64,000 bases of DNA from Aspidapion aeneum. Taxonomy: Eukaryota; Arthropoda; Insecta; Coleoptera; Brentidae. Where the stretch lies: assembly GCA_963576565.1 (NCBI GenBank), contig OY755044.1, forward strand, positions 55,213,783 to 55,277,782. The letters are read 5' to 3'. Position numbers and translations under genes: made by a program. The notes under the pieces were generated by a model. It had not been told where the DNA came from and did no database searches. It saw nothing but the letters and a program-made list of their open reading frames with translations. Positions within the stretch are counted from its first letter, which is position 1. Each line of letters opens with the position of its first letter. This document shows, piece after piece, positions 1-10,600 of this stretch.

Positions 1-427
1 CGACAGTCAATTGATTCTTATTCGTTTTCTTCGCATACGACAAAGACAACTGCTTACATGGTTGTCTTTTCTTATATGTGCTTGTATTGTATTATACGCT
101 AATTACGCCAAGTTTTAATAGTGAACTATTAACAATTTTTTTTAATATGTCGAATTTCTTACCCTTACTTACATGGTTATTTTCTATATTTCAATTTTTA
201 ATATTCTTTCGAATGAGTAGAAGTCAAAACTTGTTTGATTGAATGTAAAAATTCTGTTAGATTCCTGTTTTTATAAGCTTTTGAATTTGATACTACAAGG
301 GGCCATCCCATCTAAAATTCATGCCCCATTTCGTGGGTCCGATTCAAAACTTCAGGAAGAAAACTTTCGGGAAAGCTCAGTTGACTTGCACTTGTTTTTG
401 TTTTTACGAAAAGTCAAATACTAATTC
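1..427. other. AT-rich leader, no gene recognised
   Basis: No coding similarity is visible. The stretch from about 290 could be the body of a decayed MITE whose right end lies at 428-463, because 'ctacaagggg' near 292 weakly resembles the other end of that family. This is a guess. Confidence 0.4.
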
Positions 428-463
428 GCTAGAGGCGGCGTTCCATTTAAAGTCGACACCCTG
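428..463 (-). repeat. End fragment of a TACAGGGTG-type MITE
   Basis: The bases read gctagaggcgg...ttaaagtcgacaccctg followed by TA. They match the terminal 35-40 bp of the better-preserved element at 25045-25232 (same CTAGAGGCGG and TTTAAAGTCG blocks). Only this end is clear here. Confidence 0.55.
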
Positions 464-960
464 TATACTAAATATTATACAATAAATAATATAATACTTT
501 TGATAAAATTACGTGCATCGATAATTTTCTTTTTGGAGGAGTACTTTTTTTCGTAGGAAGGTAGAGGCTTTTTTGGCTAGCCTAAAAAGATGAAGTAATG
601 TATAGTCCCATAAGTTACATATACAGTGAGAACAAGCCCGTTGGAATAAATTCGATAGTGGGTTAAATAAAAACTCCTAAATCACGTCAGGTGAGATTTT
701 TAAAGGGCAATATTTTTCTCGCAATAAAATTGTTTTTTAGTCGGAGTCCTAAAAAGGGGTCTACTCAAATACAACTTTTTTTTTCAAATGGGATAACCCT
801 TCTTGTGGTTAAGGTCACTGTATAACGAAGGAACTTGGTTATATAGTGGGCTTACTTCTTGTACCTCGTTCGAATACTTTTGATAAAAGGAAAACAACAA
901 AATAATTTTTTTTTGACATACTTCAAACTAAATGTCAAATAAAAAAAAATAAATAAAGAA

Positions 961-1168
961 AACACCCAACTGCTAAATTTACTTGTAACTACTAGTCGCA
1001 GTTAAGTACAAAATTGATAGGTATACCTATAATGTACGACATGCTTCAACTTTTAGTTTTGATGCCCAAAGCGCACTTACGAAATTGTATTTTCATGAGT
1101 CAGGTTATTGGGTAATGTTGTACCCAACTGCGACTAGTAGTTACAAGTAAATTTAGCAGTTGGGTGTT
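961..1168. mobile_element. Nested palindromic MITE with perfect 43-bp arms
   Basis: Bases 961-1003 and 1126-1168 are perfect reverse complements (arm begins AACACCCAACTGC). With mismatches the pairing continues into flanking A/T runs. The loop is about 120 bp. It lies within the 624-2122 element. Confidence 0.75.
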
Positions 1169-1199
1169 TTTTTCATTTATTTTTTTTCCAACTTTTAGG

Positions 1200-1480
1200 T
1201 TTAATGAACTAGTAAAGCGTGTGCCGAAAGAATTTTTGAAATCGTTCTATATTTGTGAAAGGTATAGCTACAACTATTACTAATAAGGAGGAAGGGGAGA
1301 AGAGAGAGAGGGGGAAACTAGTAAAATGATGTTGGAAAAAAGTCTTCAAGCGTGTGCAGCAAGAACTTTTGAAATCGCTTCATATTTGTGAAAGTTATAG
1401 CTATACTAACTAGTAAATGGTGTTGGAAAAAAAATCTGAAAGCGTATGCAGAAATTTTTTTTGAAATCGCTCAACGACAC
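1200..1480. repeat. Three imperfect direct repeats of ~115 bp
   Basis: The motif 'actagtaaa...gcgtgtgc...tttgaaatcg' followed by 'atatttgtgaaag' recurs at about 1208, 1317 and 1408, inside the 624-2122 element. A 40-bp GA-rich tract (about 1287-1315) separates the first two copies. Confidence 0.6.
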
Positions 1481-2124
1481 CTTTTTTGTCAAAATCGGTT
1501 GAGGCGTTTAGCCTCTAGCGTGACAGAAACATACATATTTACTTACATACATACAACAATCGAAAAACATTACGCTTCCTTTCGCCGTGCTGTAGTTGGG
1601 TAAAAATGATTTTATGAATTTTTCACTTGTAAGAGTGGTACATTATTCGAAAGCTTATGGAAAAAGGAAAACAGCAGTGTAATTTTTTTTTGACATACGT
1701 TAATAAAAGTGTCAAAAAATAAAGATGTTTTTTTTTTAAACAAAAAAATTAAAATAATATTTGTTGACATTTTCAATGACGTATGGCAAAAAAATTTATA
1801 CCATTGCTTTTCTTTTTCCATAATCTTTCGAATAAGGTACCACAAGTGAAAAATTGAAAAAATTATTTTTTGGTTTGACATAATTATGGCAAAAAATTTT
1901 TTTTTTCTTTTTTTATAAACTTTCGAACGACGTACCAAAAGTGAGGTCATTCCGTCTGAAAAAAAAAGTTGTATGTTAGTGCACACATTCCGCGGCTCCG
2001 TCCAAAAAAAAATTGCGAAAAAAATATTTCTCGTTAAAAATCACAAACTTTTTTTTTGGATTCTTCCAAAAAACTTATATTTAACCCACCACGAATTTAT
2101 TCCAACGGGCTCGTTCTCACTGTA

Positions 2125-3782
2125 TTTATTTTTCAGGGAGTAATTATCTCCATTCACATCCCCCTCCCCCCTTAACGACACTCTTGGATGAGACGCCCTT
2201 TACGTAGGTACTTTCATTTACAGTATTAAGTTTAATTAATTTAATTTTAACATCTGGTGATGTTTTTGAAAATTCTAAAATACTTTATGAATTATAGTAG
2301 ATACATACACTGTCGTTTGTTCGTATAATAAAAGTTAAGATTCACCGGGCTTTTTACCTTTAGCAAAATTAATTAATACCAGCTGCCACCACTATAAGGC
2401 TGCCCGCTGCTCCTAATTAGCTAATTTTCTAGGTGAATAGGCCAAGGTGTAGATACAGGCTAAATTACAGGTGCTATAATGGTTATTGTTTTTAAGTAGG
2501 TTGGTAAGTAAGGTTGTCTTTTTAAAGCAAATGTTTTACTAAATAAGTTTTTATAAAAAGAATCCGTTAGAAGAGAGGGTTAATTGGTACTTACCTCTAT
2601 CAAATTATGTGTCATAAAACAACTAGTTAAAAAAAACAACTAATTTAAAAATCTGAAATTGATACGAGGCACTTTGTTCAAAATTTACAAGTATTTGCAA
2701 TTTTCTCACCTTATAAAACTGCTCCAAAGAATTTTTTTTGGCGAGGCACTTTCCTTGAAATTTTTAGACACACCCATTTTTTGAAGCTTCGTACGAAGAG
2801 ACTAACAACCACCATCAAATTAATTATTAAAATTATATTTTCGCATCAGCGAAAAATGTATTGTGTTGCAGGCAATTTTTTTAAAAAAATTAAGTGCTTT
2901 TCAGAAAAAAAATGCGCCATATAATCAAATTTGTAGGAATTAGCGCTGAAAAAAAACAATGTCCCATAAAAAGAAACTACAAAAAAATGTAAAAAAAGCT
3001 TTTTGAAAAAACTGCCTGCAGGAAATTTTGCTGTAGATATTAAATAAAAAACATTTTAGTAAAAAAAAAATAGCCGCGAAAATTTTTGAAAAAACCAAAA
3101 AAAAATTTTTACGAACCTGGTACGTTTGCCCCCGATAAATCATTTTCATTTCGTTTAAAAACGGGGGGGGGGGGCTTATTGCAAAATTTTAAAAACAGAA
3201 AAAAGTTGGAACTGGCATACCTTCTTACTGCATTTAAAAGTCGTTTTCCCTCTAAATTTAAAGTTCCCACCCCACGTCTGAGGCCCTCCAATTTTCTATG
3301 CTAAAATAAATTTACTAGTAATTACTATACTTTAGTTTTTTATGTCTCGTTACATAAAGTTTTATTTTTTCCCCGGCCCCCCTTAATTTAACTAAAATAA
3401 ATATAAAGAAGTTTTGGATAAATTATACCAAGAAATAAAAACTTCTTTTTTTACTTTTTGGCCAAAAGAAAAAAAACAAAGACCAAAAAAGGGCCCAATC
3501 TTCAAATAAGGCATTTAAAATGCAGGCGGGGTCCATGCGAGAGATGCAGTCAAAAGATTAAAGATTACCCATCTCTCAGAAACGGTTCCGTCTAATGATA
3601 CACCACTCTCCTCTTTCTCGCATCTCGCTTCGTCGCGATATTATGTTAGGTACACCTGCTCGCCAACCAAACAAATTCCTTCGTGGGTTCAGATCAAAGA
3701 GAAGCAATAGACACATAGAAATTTCTGTTATGTTGGCACTGGTAGTTATTACAAGAGATAACGCAGGACAAAATCGCACGAA
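2125..3782. other. AT-rich spacer, nothing recognised
   Basis: No gene or paired repeat identified. A G homopolymer sits at about 3163-3174. Open frames here are short and unlike any protein I know. Confidence 0.4.
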
Positions 3783-3851
3783 CAAAATAGCGCAAATTAA
3801 AACAGCACTTGTGCAAAACATATCAAAATAGCGCAGGTCCAAACAGCGCTT
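3783..3851 (+). repeat. Small cluster of AAATAGCGC units
   Basis: Four spaced copies of aaaatagcgc / aaacagcgc type units. They are the same units that build the arms of the foldback element at 31952-32516, so this is probably a fragment of that family. Confidence 0.6.
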
Positions 3852-4009
3852 TACGACGAGGACTAGGTACCAAGAGCTAATTTGTATAACACGCGTATGA
3901 CTCGAAAAATTCGTTTTATATTTTAAGCATTATAATAAAATAATAGGTACAGTGTGTTTTTTTTAAGGTAACAGAGGCTTTTTGGGCAAATCTCGTACGT
4001 TTTTGCAGT

Positions 4010-4060
4010 AGCCAGTGGAGCGCCAGCGAACCAATGCTCGTCCCCCCCCCCCTTGGCTCG
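4010..4060. repeat. C-run with short GC-rich flank
   Basis: A run of ten C at about 4042-4051 inside a ccagcgaacc...ttggctcgctgg context forms an imperfect hairpin (agcgaacc / ggctcgct). It resembles the C/G-rich ends of the hAT-type MITEs elsewhere in the window but has no paired TIR. Confidence 0.25.
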
Positions 4061-4198
4061 CTGCCCTTTTAATGTATGAATGTATGTATTGAACATTTAA
4101 AAAAATATTTTCGAACAAAATAATGTAACGCCATTTTTTTTTCTCCTGATGGTGAGGGTTATAAATACTAAACATCCCCTTCAGCGCTGCGCGCCTGT

Positions 4199-4500
4199 GT
4201 TTTTGAAAATACCTTTGGACACGTCGATTTTGATTTCGAGAGTGACACCTTTTGGCTGTCTTGAAATTTTTGTAGCACGCACCTCCTTCGAGGGGTAAAC
4301 TTTACGTTTACATTTTAAATAGGGAAAGAATAGAATAAAAATTAAATCAGAAAAACGTTAAATTGTGACACCAGACCTTCGCTATGCAAAATATAGTGGT
4401 AAAATTTGCCCCTTGAAGGGGGTGTGTACTTCAAAAATTTGAAGATAGTCAAAATGTATCGCAATAAAGATCGACGTGTCCGAGGGTATTTTCAAAAACG
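4199..4500. mobile_element. Foldback element, ~105-bp inverted arms
   Basis: 4199-4308 (TTTTTGAAAATACC, GGACACGTCGAT, CTTCGAGGGG) pairs with 4392-4500 in inverted orientation at roughly 75-80% identity by eye. The loop is about 85 bp. No coding capacity. Confidence 0.65.
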
Positions 4501-5713
4501 TACAATAAATTTAAAAAAAAATATATTTTTAAAAAATAAGCCTGTAAGTAGATCGGGTTGACACGTTTTCCGGTGGTGTTATGACGGTCAATAAGCGGAC
4601 TGTTTATGTCCTTTTGGATGTGATCGTAAAACTTAAAAGATCGTAAAGTTGTGGAGTAATTGCGGCCTTTGTTGCTGCAGTTCGGTTCATAAAGTTTGAT
4701 GATTCCATTCTACGGCAAATGGTTGTTTGGCTGCCTGAAATTTTTTTTTTGCATTATTTGCGCTCTTTATAAGGCTATTTTCGAGCACTCGATGTAGTGC
4801 CTGATCTTCCAGGGCTTGATTTACTTTTAGTCTGCAGATCATCCTTGTTTCCGTTTTAGTGATTGCTCTTTATTAATTTATATTTTATTGATAGAATAAA
4901 CTGCTTTCTTACTTACGTTAAAATAATTTCGATTTAGACTTGGCGCGAGTAGAGCTCACTAGTGGAATAATAAATTTTATGTTCCAAAAGAACTTTTAAA
5001 CTGTTCATCGATTTTGATAGCAGAAATCGTGAAGCAGAGTCCATCTATGGAACAATTAGTTAATTGCAGCTCAGTAACTGAATGTCACGGATGGATCTGC
5101 TTAAACAGGGCTAATATGCGTATTTTTGCGTTTCTGTTTATCAGAGACCTATAATGTTAGTATTAAAAACGTGAAGAAAAATACGTTTTTTTGGAAATAT
5201 TTGACAGTGGCGTTCTACCGAGACTTACTGGTATAAGCCAATTATTAGCAAATAACCAATTTAAACCAATCCTAATCAGAGCATTCACGATCGCGGTTTG
5301 AACCAAAGGGGAAATTTTACTGCCAATAATCAGTTGTTTCATGTTTGCCTCAAAGCACAAGTAACCCTGCTCTTTGACTGGGCTACTTTTGGTTAACTTA
5401 ACCCTTGACCGTATAGTGTTGTTTGAGGTTTGGTTTTTACCGGACAAAAAAAGATATGTATTTTATAATTTTTATATAGTTGTTGCAATAGAAAGCGGTG
5501 TAAAACCGATGACTCCATATTGCTAACTTCTTCTTTTTACGCCATTAGCCACGAAAACTTGTTTGATTTTTAAATTCACGGGTACCATAATTTACGTTTG
5601 TTAGTATTATTTGGTTTAAAAATTCCGTTGATTGACGCTCACGTCTGAAGGTGGGTAAAAAAGCTAATAGATCACGGATGGTTTCTTTTTCTATTCAATT
5701 GATCTTTTGATCG

Positions 5714-5717
<4 letters not shown>
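4501..5717. other. Spacer, nothing recognised
   Basis: Mixed AT-rich sequence. The longest frame (5163-5447, - strand, 94 codons) resembles no family I know and I do not call it a gene. Confidence 0.4.

Positions 5718-5761
<44 letters not shown>
5718..5761. repeat. (AT)n microsatellite
   Basis: Uninterrupted AT dinucleotides. The right flank carries GTCACCTC and TGACCTCACC, motifs that recur beside the (AT)n at 15188. Confidence 0.95.
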
Positions 5762-5763
<2 letters not shown>

Positions 5764-6214
5764 ATGCACTCGGCGTTGTCACCTCGGCGTTAAGGATATG
5801 ACGACCTGACCTCACCTATTTCTGGTGGTGTTAGACCATATATAGGTACATATATGACATGAGGGAAAGTTCCTTTACCAGAATTTCAAAAGAGGGGTAA
5901 ATAATTTTTTTTCAAATATTTGATAAACACGTGGAATACGTTCGGACCTCAGACCGATATACAACCTTTGGATATGTGCTATTTCCTGCCACCTCAGGCA
6001 CTGTTGCCGGTTTTATTAAGGTGATAACGTATGGCGTAAGTCTATAAGCCACAATAGCTTTATCAAACTAAATTTAAATATTAAATATAAGGCAACAAAG
6101 TTTTACTTTTATTTAGGGACACTTTAGGAAATATTACAACTTTAAAAGGTTGCAAAAGTTTGTAAGAAAAGATTAATGGTGACAACGTACTGTCTTTATA
6201 TAAAAAACCGAACA
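5762..6214. other. Spacer with GTCACCTC motifs
   Basis: No gene seen. GTCACCTC (5778-5785) and GACCTCACC (near 5808) lie next to the (AT)n tract, as in the 14914-15170 region. Confidence 0.35.
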
Positions 6215-6393
6215 TTTTGGCGTATATAGAAAAAAGTTTCGGGGTGGGCCCGAGGCAGTTTTGAGGGGGCCCGAGACCCCATGAGGGCGTATTTTATGCT
6301 ATTTTATGTTTTTATTCATAAAATATGTCGAAAATATCTAAAAAAATCTTAGTTTGGGGGGGGCCTGGCCTGGCCCCCATATATACGCCAGTG
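6215..6393 (-). mobile_element. hAT-type MITE, copy 1
   Basis: The ends read TTTTGGCGTATATA and, inverted, CACTGGCGTATATA. The interior, read on the - strand, aligns with copies at 27470-27591 and 38133-38318 (AGATTTTTTTAGATATTTT, CATGGGGTCTCGGG, CCAAGACA blocks in the family). No clear TSD, consistent with age. Confidence 0.6.
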
Positions 6394-6876
6394 CATTTAT
6401 ACTTTCATTATAGAAAAACTGGCTGTTATTTTTTTTTGAAAACAAATTTTGAGGTTTTGTGATAGCTTGAAAGTCCTAAATACAATTTTTGTTGAAAAAT
6501 GGTTTACTTACTGGCAAAAATTCTACACATAGATCCGATAAACATTAAAAGGAAATTGTCAAAAATACACTCTATGGAATGCAAAAAAAATTACAACATT
6601 ATCTTAATTTATATATTTTTGGGTTTGCAATGTTTATGACATGATTGATATGACAAAATTTTTATAAAAATTATTTATCCGTAACAATAAATTTAATAAA
6701 AAAGAAATTGTGATAGTTAGTTAAGCCGTTTAAAACAGGATAACCATATACAGGAATGATGTGTTTGCCCACGCCACAGCCCAACGCGAATATTATTAAT
6801 CTAATAATTACCACCAGCAATCACAAGGCTCAAATGTTTACGTGATGTCAGAATTTGTAAATGACATTCTTTATCA

Positions 6877-7060
6877 AAAAAGTTTCACGGGCGAATCCTC
6901 AGAGGTAAAGTAGCTTGGGGACGCGCTTCGGCTCCCAGAAGACAGCCTAAGCCCTGGATTTTTTTAAATTTGAAGGAATTTCACGAGGTAAAAAGTCTTA
7001 ACAAAAAAGTTTTACGGGCAAGTCCTCAGAGGTAAAGGTAGCTCGGGGAAGCATTTGGGC
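6877..7060 (+). repeat. Direct duplication, ~125-bp period
   Basis: 'aaaaaagttt(c/t)acgggc(g/a)a(a/g)tcctcagaggtaaag' occurs at about 6878 and 7003, followed by gc(t/c)(t/c)gggga. Two imperfect copies. Confidence 0.6.
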
Positions 7061-7225
7061 CTCATTAGGCCTCATTCAGCCCGAGCATAAACATGAAATG
7101 AAATGATCATGTCGGTATCTGAAAAAGAAATAGGAAATATGGTGTTTACTGAGGAGAGACCAACTGTCAATTTGCAGCTTTGACATTCTTTATTATTTAA
7201 TTTCCAAGTCATATCAAAATTATAA

Positions 7226-7470
7226 TATCTTTATGTTCAATTTAGCACTGTGCCTAAGAGTCATTTGCAGCCGTAATAGCCAAGTTTACAAAAACATTTC
7301 CAAACTAGTGAGAATCTTTCATTTTAAAATTTGTATTGGAGAACTTGGCTTTACTTTTATCTCAATTCTTTTAACGGAATACCACTCTCGCGTACTTGGT
7401 TTTTTTTACATGAAATGTTTTTGTTATGATTTCACTCCTTTTTTAAAGGATTTGGATAATATTTAAGTTT
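7226..7470 (+). repeat. 230-bp module A, copy 1
   Basis: Begins near 'caatttagcactgtgcctaa' and runs through 'gtattggagaacttggcttt', 'cgcgtacttgg' and 'ggatttggataatat'. It recurs in direct orientation at 9421-9665, inverted at 9241-9420, and as a fragment at 33622-33761. The 7233-7466 open frame is only this module. Confidence 0.8.
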
Positions 7471-7544
7471 TAAATTAGTAAAATATTAGGAATATTATTC
7501 AAAAGTATTGCAATGCCTTATTAAAAATTTTGAAGGTTTTTTTT

Positions 7545-8110
7545 ATATTTTCCTAAGGTTTTTTCATAGTTCCTATTAGCCTTCTAAAACTCAGCTCTCT
7601 AGTGTTCCTCGAAATATGCAATGGTAATTTTACATAACTTTACATTTATAGGGGAGGAAAGTAAATTAAAATTTTGGTGTTTTAAAATTTTTTACTATAC
7701 TAAGTTTTATCATAGTTCCTATCAGTCTTCCAAAGCTCAGCTCTCTAGCGTTTCTGGAAGAGGAGAATGTTAATTTTTCATAACTTTACATTTAAAGGGG
7801 AGGGAAGTTAATTATAATTTGGGGTTTTTTAATTTTATTTTATAGTTTTATCATAGTTCCTATCGGCCTTCCGAAGCTCTGCTCTTTAGCGTATCTGGAA
7901 GTGGGCAATGTTACTTTTACATAACTTTACATTTATAGGGTAGGAAGTAAATTAAAATTTTGGGGTTTTTAAGTTTTTTCCTATAGTTTTGTCATATTTC
8001 CTATTAGTCTGCCATAGCTCAGCTCTCTTGCGCCTCTGGAAGTGGGCAGTGTTACTTTTACATAACTTTATATGTATGGGGGAGAGGAGTGAATTAGAAT
8101 TTTCGGGTTT
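7545..8110 (+). repeat. Minisatellite of ~130-bp units, array 1 (about 4 copies)
   Basis: Each unit carries 'tcatagttcctat', 'agctcagctctctag', 'gtgggcaatgttacttttacataactttac' type blocks and a GGGGAGG-containing end. It follows module A directly, the same order as at 9421-10340. Confidence 0.8.
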
Positions 8111-8135
8111 TTTGATTGATTACATAATTCTTTGT

Positions 8136-8850
8136 GTCAAAAACAAATTATAAAACGTAAATAAACATTAAATTATCCAAAAATTATAACAGGTGTGACA
8201 CATGCAAATAACATAATAAGGTGTCGTCTCACCACAATACACAAACAAAACAGTTTTTTAAATATCTGCAAAACTAAGTAAAATTTTGACTTGCGGATTT
8301 CAATAATATCTTAAGTGAATATCGCTTGACAACTTCAAGTAAAATATTAATGGGTTTGTATCTGAATTTTTAAAGAAATTTAAGTTTTTTGGTTTGGTAC
8401 TTTTAAAAAATTTGCTCCAAAAATTTTAATTTAAACAAAAAATAAGAATATTTGCATTTTTTAGTGTGTTCTTAATAAGTCAAATAAATAATATGAGTCC
8501 GTTTAGTTACCACGTAGAAGTAATTATTTTTTAAATAAAAAGTGATATTTTCATTCTATTCAAGTGGGGAAGTGAGAAAGAGGTACAAGTGAGAGGTCCA
8601 AATTATGCAGAATTTTTCAAGGAATACGAATATGGGAAAATTTGTGTATGTTTATCATAGAGTTTTGTCATAAAATTCAATTTTTATAGTTGTAGGTGTT
8701 ATTACTGCCCCCTAGCCGGGAGCTACAGGATCAAATATATTTTAGGTAAATTTTGTTATATAAAATTTTTTCCTGAAGTCGTAGCTGTACTAGTATCTGA
8801 GATAATTCCGGCTGCAATGCTTAATGGGACACCATGTATATTTTTTACTA
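8136..8850 (-). mobile_element. Dispersed ~700-bp element, copy 1
   Basis: Reverse-complement match over about 700 bp to 51655-52345. One end is marked by CTTAATGGGACACC (here about 8820-8833; the partner reads GGGTGTCCCATTAAG). Similarity is high in blocks, with small indels. No transposase reading frame is visible. The GGGTGTCCCAT end is shared with the MITE at 40233. Confidence 0.75.
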
Positions 8851-9240
8851 ATGTATATCTGACAATGTTTAAATTTCCAATTACACACCAGAGACGTCCG
8901 AAAAAGGCGACAATTTTTTAGGATTACAAATATTCCCAATGTAAGGACGCCGGTGGAGAGTAACTGTCAATTAAAGCCGTTTTAGTTATAGATTTTTAAA
9001 ATTATAATTTAAATTCCTACAATAAAGTTTTAAACACATTTGATGTAGAAAGCTTATTTTTTGAGAAAATCATATGAAACCTAATAATTTCAGTTTATTA
9101 TAAAAATATCCTTAATTTTCGTACGACCCTGGAGTATCAACTTTAGCTTTAACGCTACTATATATAATATACCGATTAAAATAAAAAAATATTTTCTAAA
9201 AAAAATTTTTTCAATATTGTCCTCTTAAATGATTTTTTAG
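8851..9240. other. Spacer between repeats
   Basis: AT-rich, no gene or repeat partner found. Confidence 0.35.
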
Positions 9241-9420
9241 AAAACTGAATCATAACAAAAACATTTCATGTAAAAAAAGCCAAGTACGCGAAAGTGGTAT
9301 TCCGTAAAAAGAATTGAGATAAAAGTAAAGCCAAGTTCTCCAATACAAATTTCAAAATGAATGGTTCTTACTAGTCTAGAAACGTTTTTTTAAACTTTGC
9401 AATTCCAGCCAAACTTCTTT
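9241..9420 (-). repeat. Module A, inverted copy
   Basis: Contains the reverse complement of module A landmarks (aagccaagtacgcgaaag, ccaagttctccaatac). It sits head to head with the direct copy beginning at 9421, forming a palindrome of about 180 bp per arm. Confidence 0.75.
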
Positions 9421-9665
9421 ACATTCAATTTAGCACTGTGCCTAAGAGTCATTTGCAGCCGTAATAGCCAAGCTTAGAAAAACATTTCGAAACTAGTAAA
9501 AGCCATTTATTTTAAATTATGTATTGGAGAACTTGGCTTTACATTTATCTCAATTCTTTTTAGGGAATACCACTTTCGCGTACTTGGCTTTTTTTACATG
9601 AAATGTTTTTGTTATGATCTCACTGCTTGTTTAAAGGATTTGGATAATATTGAAGTTTTAAAGTA
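9421..9665 (+). repeat. Module A, copy 2
   Basis: Direct repeat of 7226-7470, about 85-90% identical by eye, again followed by ~130-bp units. Confidence 0.8.
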
Positions 9666-9719
9666 GTAAAATATGTGGGATATTGTTCAAAACTTTTGAA
9701 ATGCATACTAAAAATGTTG

Positions 9720-10345
9720 AGGTTTTTTATATTTTCCTATGGTTTTATCATAGTTCCTATCAGCCTTCTAAAGCTCAGCTCTCTAGTGTCCCTGGAAGTA
9801 GGCAAAGTTAATTTTACATAACTTTACATTTATAGGGGAAGAAAGTTAATTAAACTTTAGGGTTTTTTAATTTTCTTTTATTGTTTCTTCATAGTTCCCA
9901 TCAGCCTTCCAAAGCTCAGCTCTCGAGCGTTTCTGCAAGTGGGCAATGTTACTTTTACATACTTTTACATTTATAGGGGAGGGAAGTAAATTAGAATTTT
10001 GGGGTGTTTTAATTTTTTTCTATAGTCTTATCATAGTTACTATCGGCCTTCCAAAGCTCAGGTCTCTAGCGTGTCCGGAAGTGGGCAATGTTACTTTTAC
10101 ATTTCTTTACATTTATAGGGGACGAAAGTAAATGATAATTTTGAGGTTTTTAATTTTTTTTCTATAGTTTTATCATAGTTCCTATCAGTCTGCCATTTCT
10201 GGAAGTGGGCAATGTTACTTTTACAAAACTTTACATGTGTGGGGAGGGGAGTAAATGAGAATTTTGGGGTTTTTTGATTTTTTCCAGGGGTTTGGTCATA
10301 ATTTCTATAAGTCTGCCAAATTTCAGCTTTGTAGCATGTCTAGAA
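9720..10345 (+). repeat. Minisatellite of ~130-bp units, array 2 (about 5 copies)
   Basis: Same unit as array 1. The last unit is decayed and runs into the target site of the LINE inserted at 10386. Confidence 0.8.
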
Positions 10346-10373
10346 GTACAGTAGAATATTGATGATCTATACA

Positions 10374-10385
10374 TGAGTGAGTGAG
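10374..10385. repeat. Target-site duplication, LINE 3' side
   Basis: TGAGTGAGTGAG directly before the T run; identical 12 bp at 13742-13753. The target is a GAGT-repeat tract, so the exact limits are ambiguous by one or two repeat steps. Confidence 0.75.
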
Positions 10386-10600
10386 TTTTTTTTTTTTTTT
10401 TTTAATTTGTCAAACACTCTGTGTTTTTTTTTATTACAATCTAGTCAGTAAGACTAATTAGCAATTTTGTTTTAACTTAATTTACTAGAAAAGTCAGATT
10501 TAAACTTAGGGTTCACTCAACAGTTCTCCCCGCTTTGTTTAGTCTGTAACTCACAATTGTGTTGTGTTTATAGCATTATTTTGTTTTATGTGTAATTCAC

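Larger units (their letters stand above)
624..2122. mobile_element. 1.5-kb TA-target DNA element with ~45-bp TIRs, no transposase
   Basis: The left end CAGTGAGAACAAGCCCGTTG is repeated in inverted orientation at 2078-2122 with very few mismatches over about 45 bp. TA dinucleotides flank both ends (622-623 and 2123-2124), the pattern of Tc1/mariner-type insertions. The interior is AT-rich, contains internal direct repeats and a nested palindrome, and encodes no recognisable transposase, so it is best read as a non-autonomous element. Confidence 0.72.

Noticed and set aside
5163..5447. 94-codon - strand frame as a host gene
   Set aside because: No recognisable domain, no splice context, and composition like the surrounding spacer.
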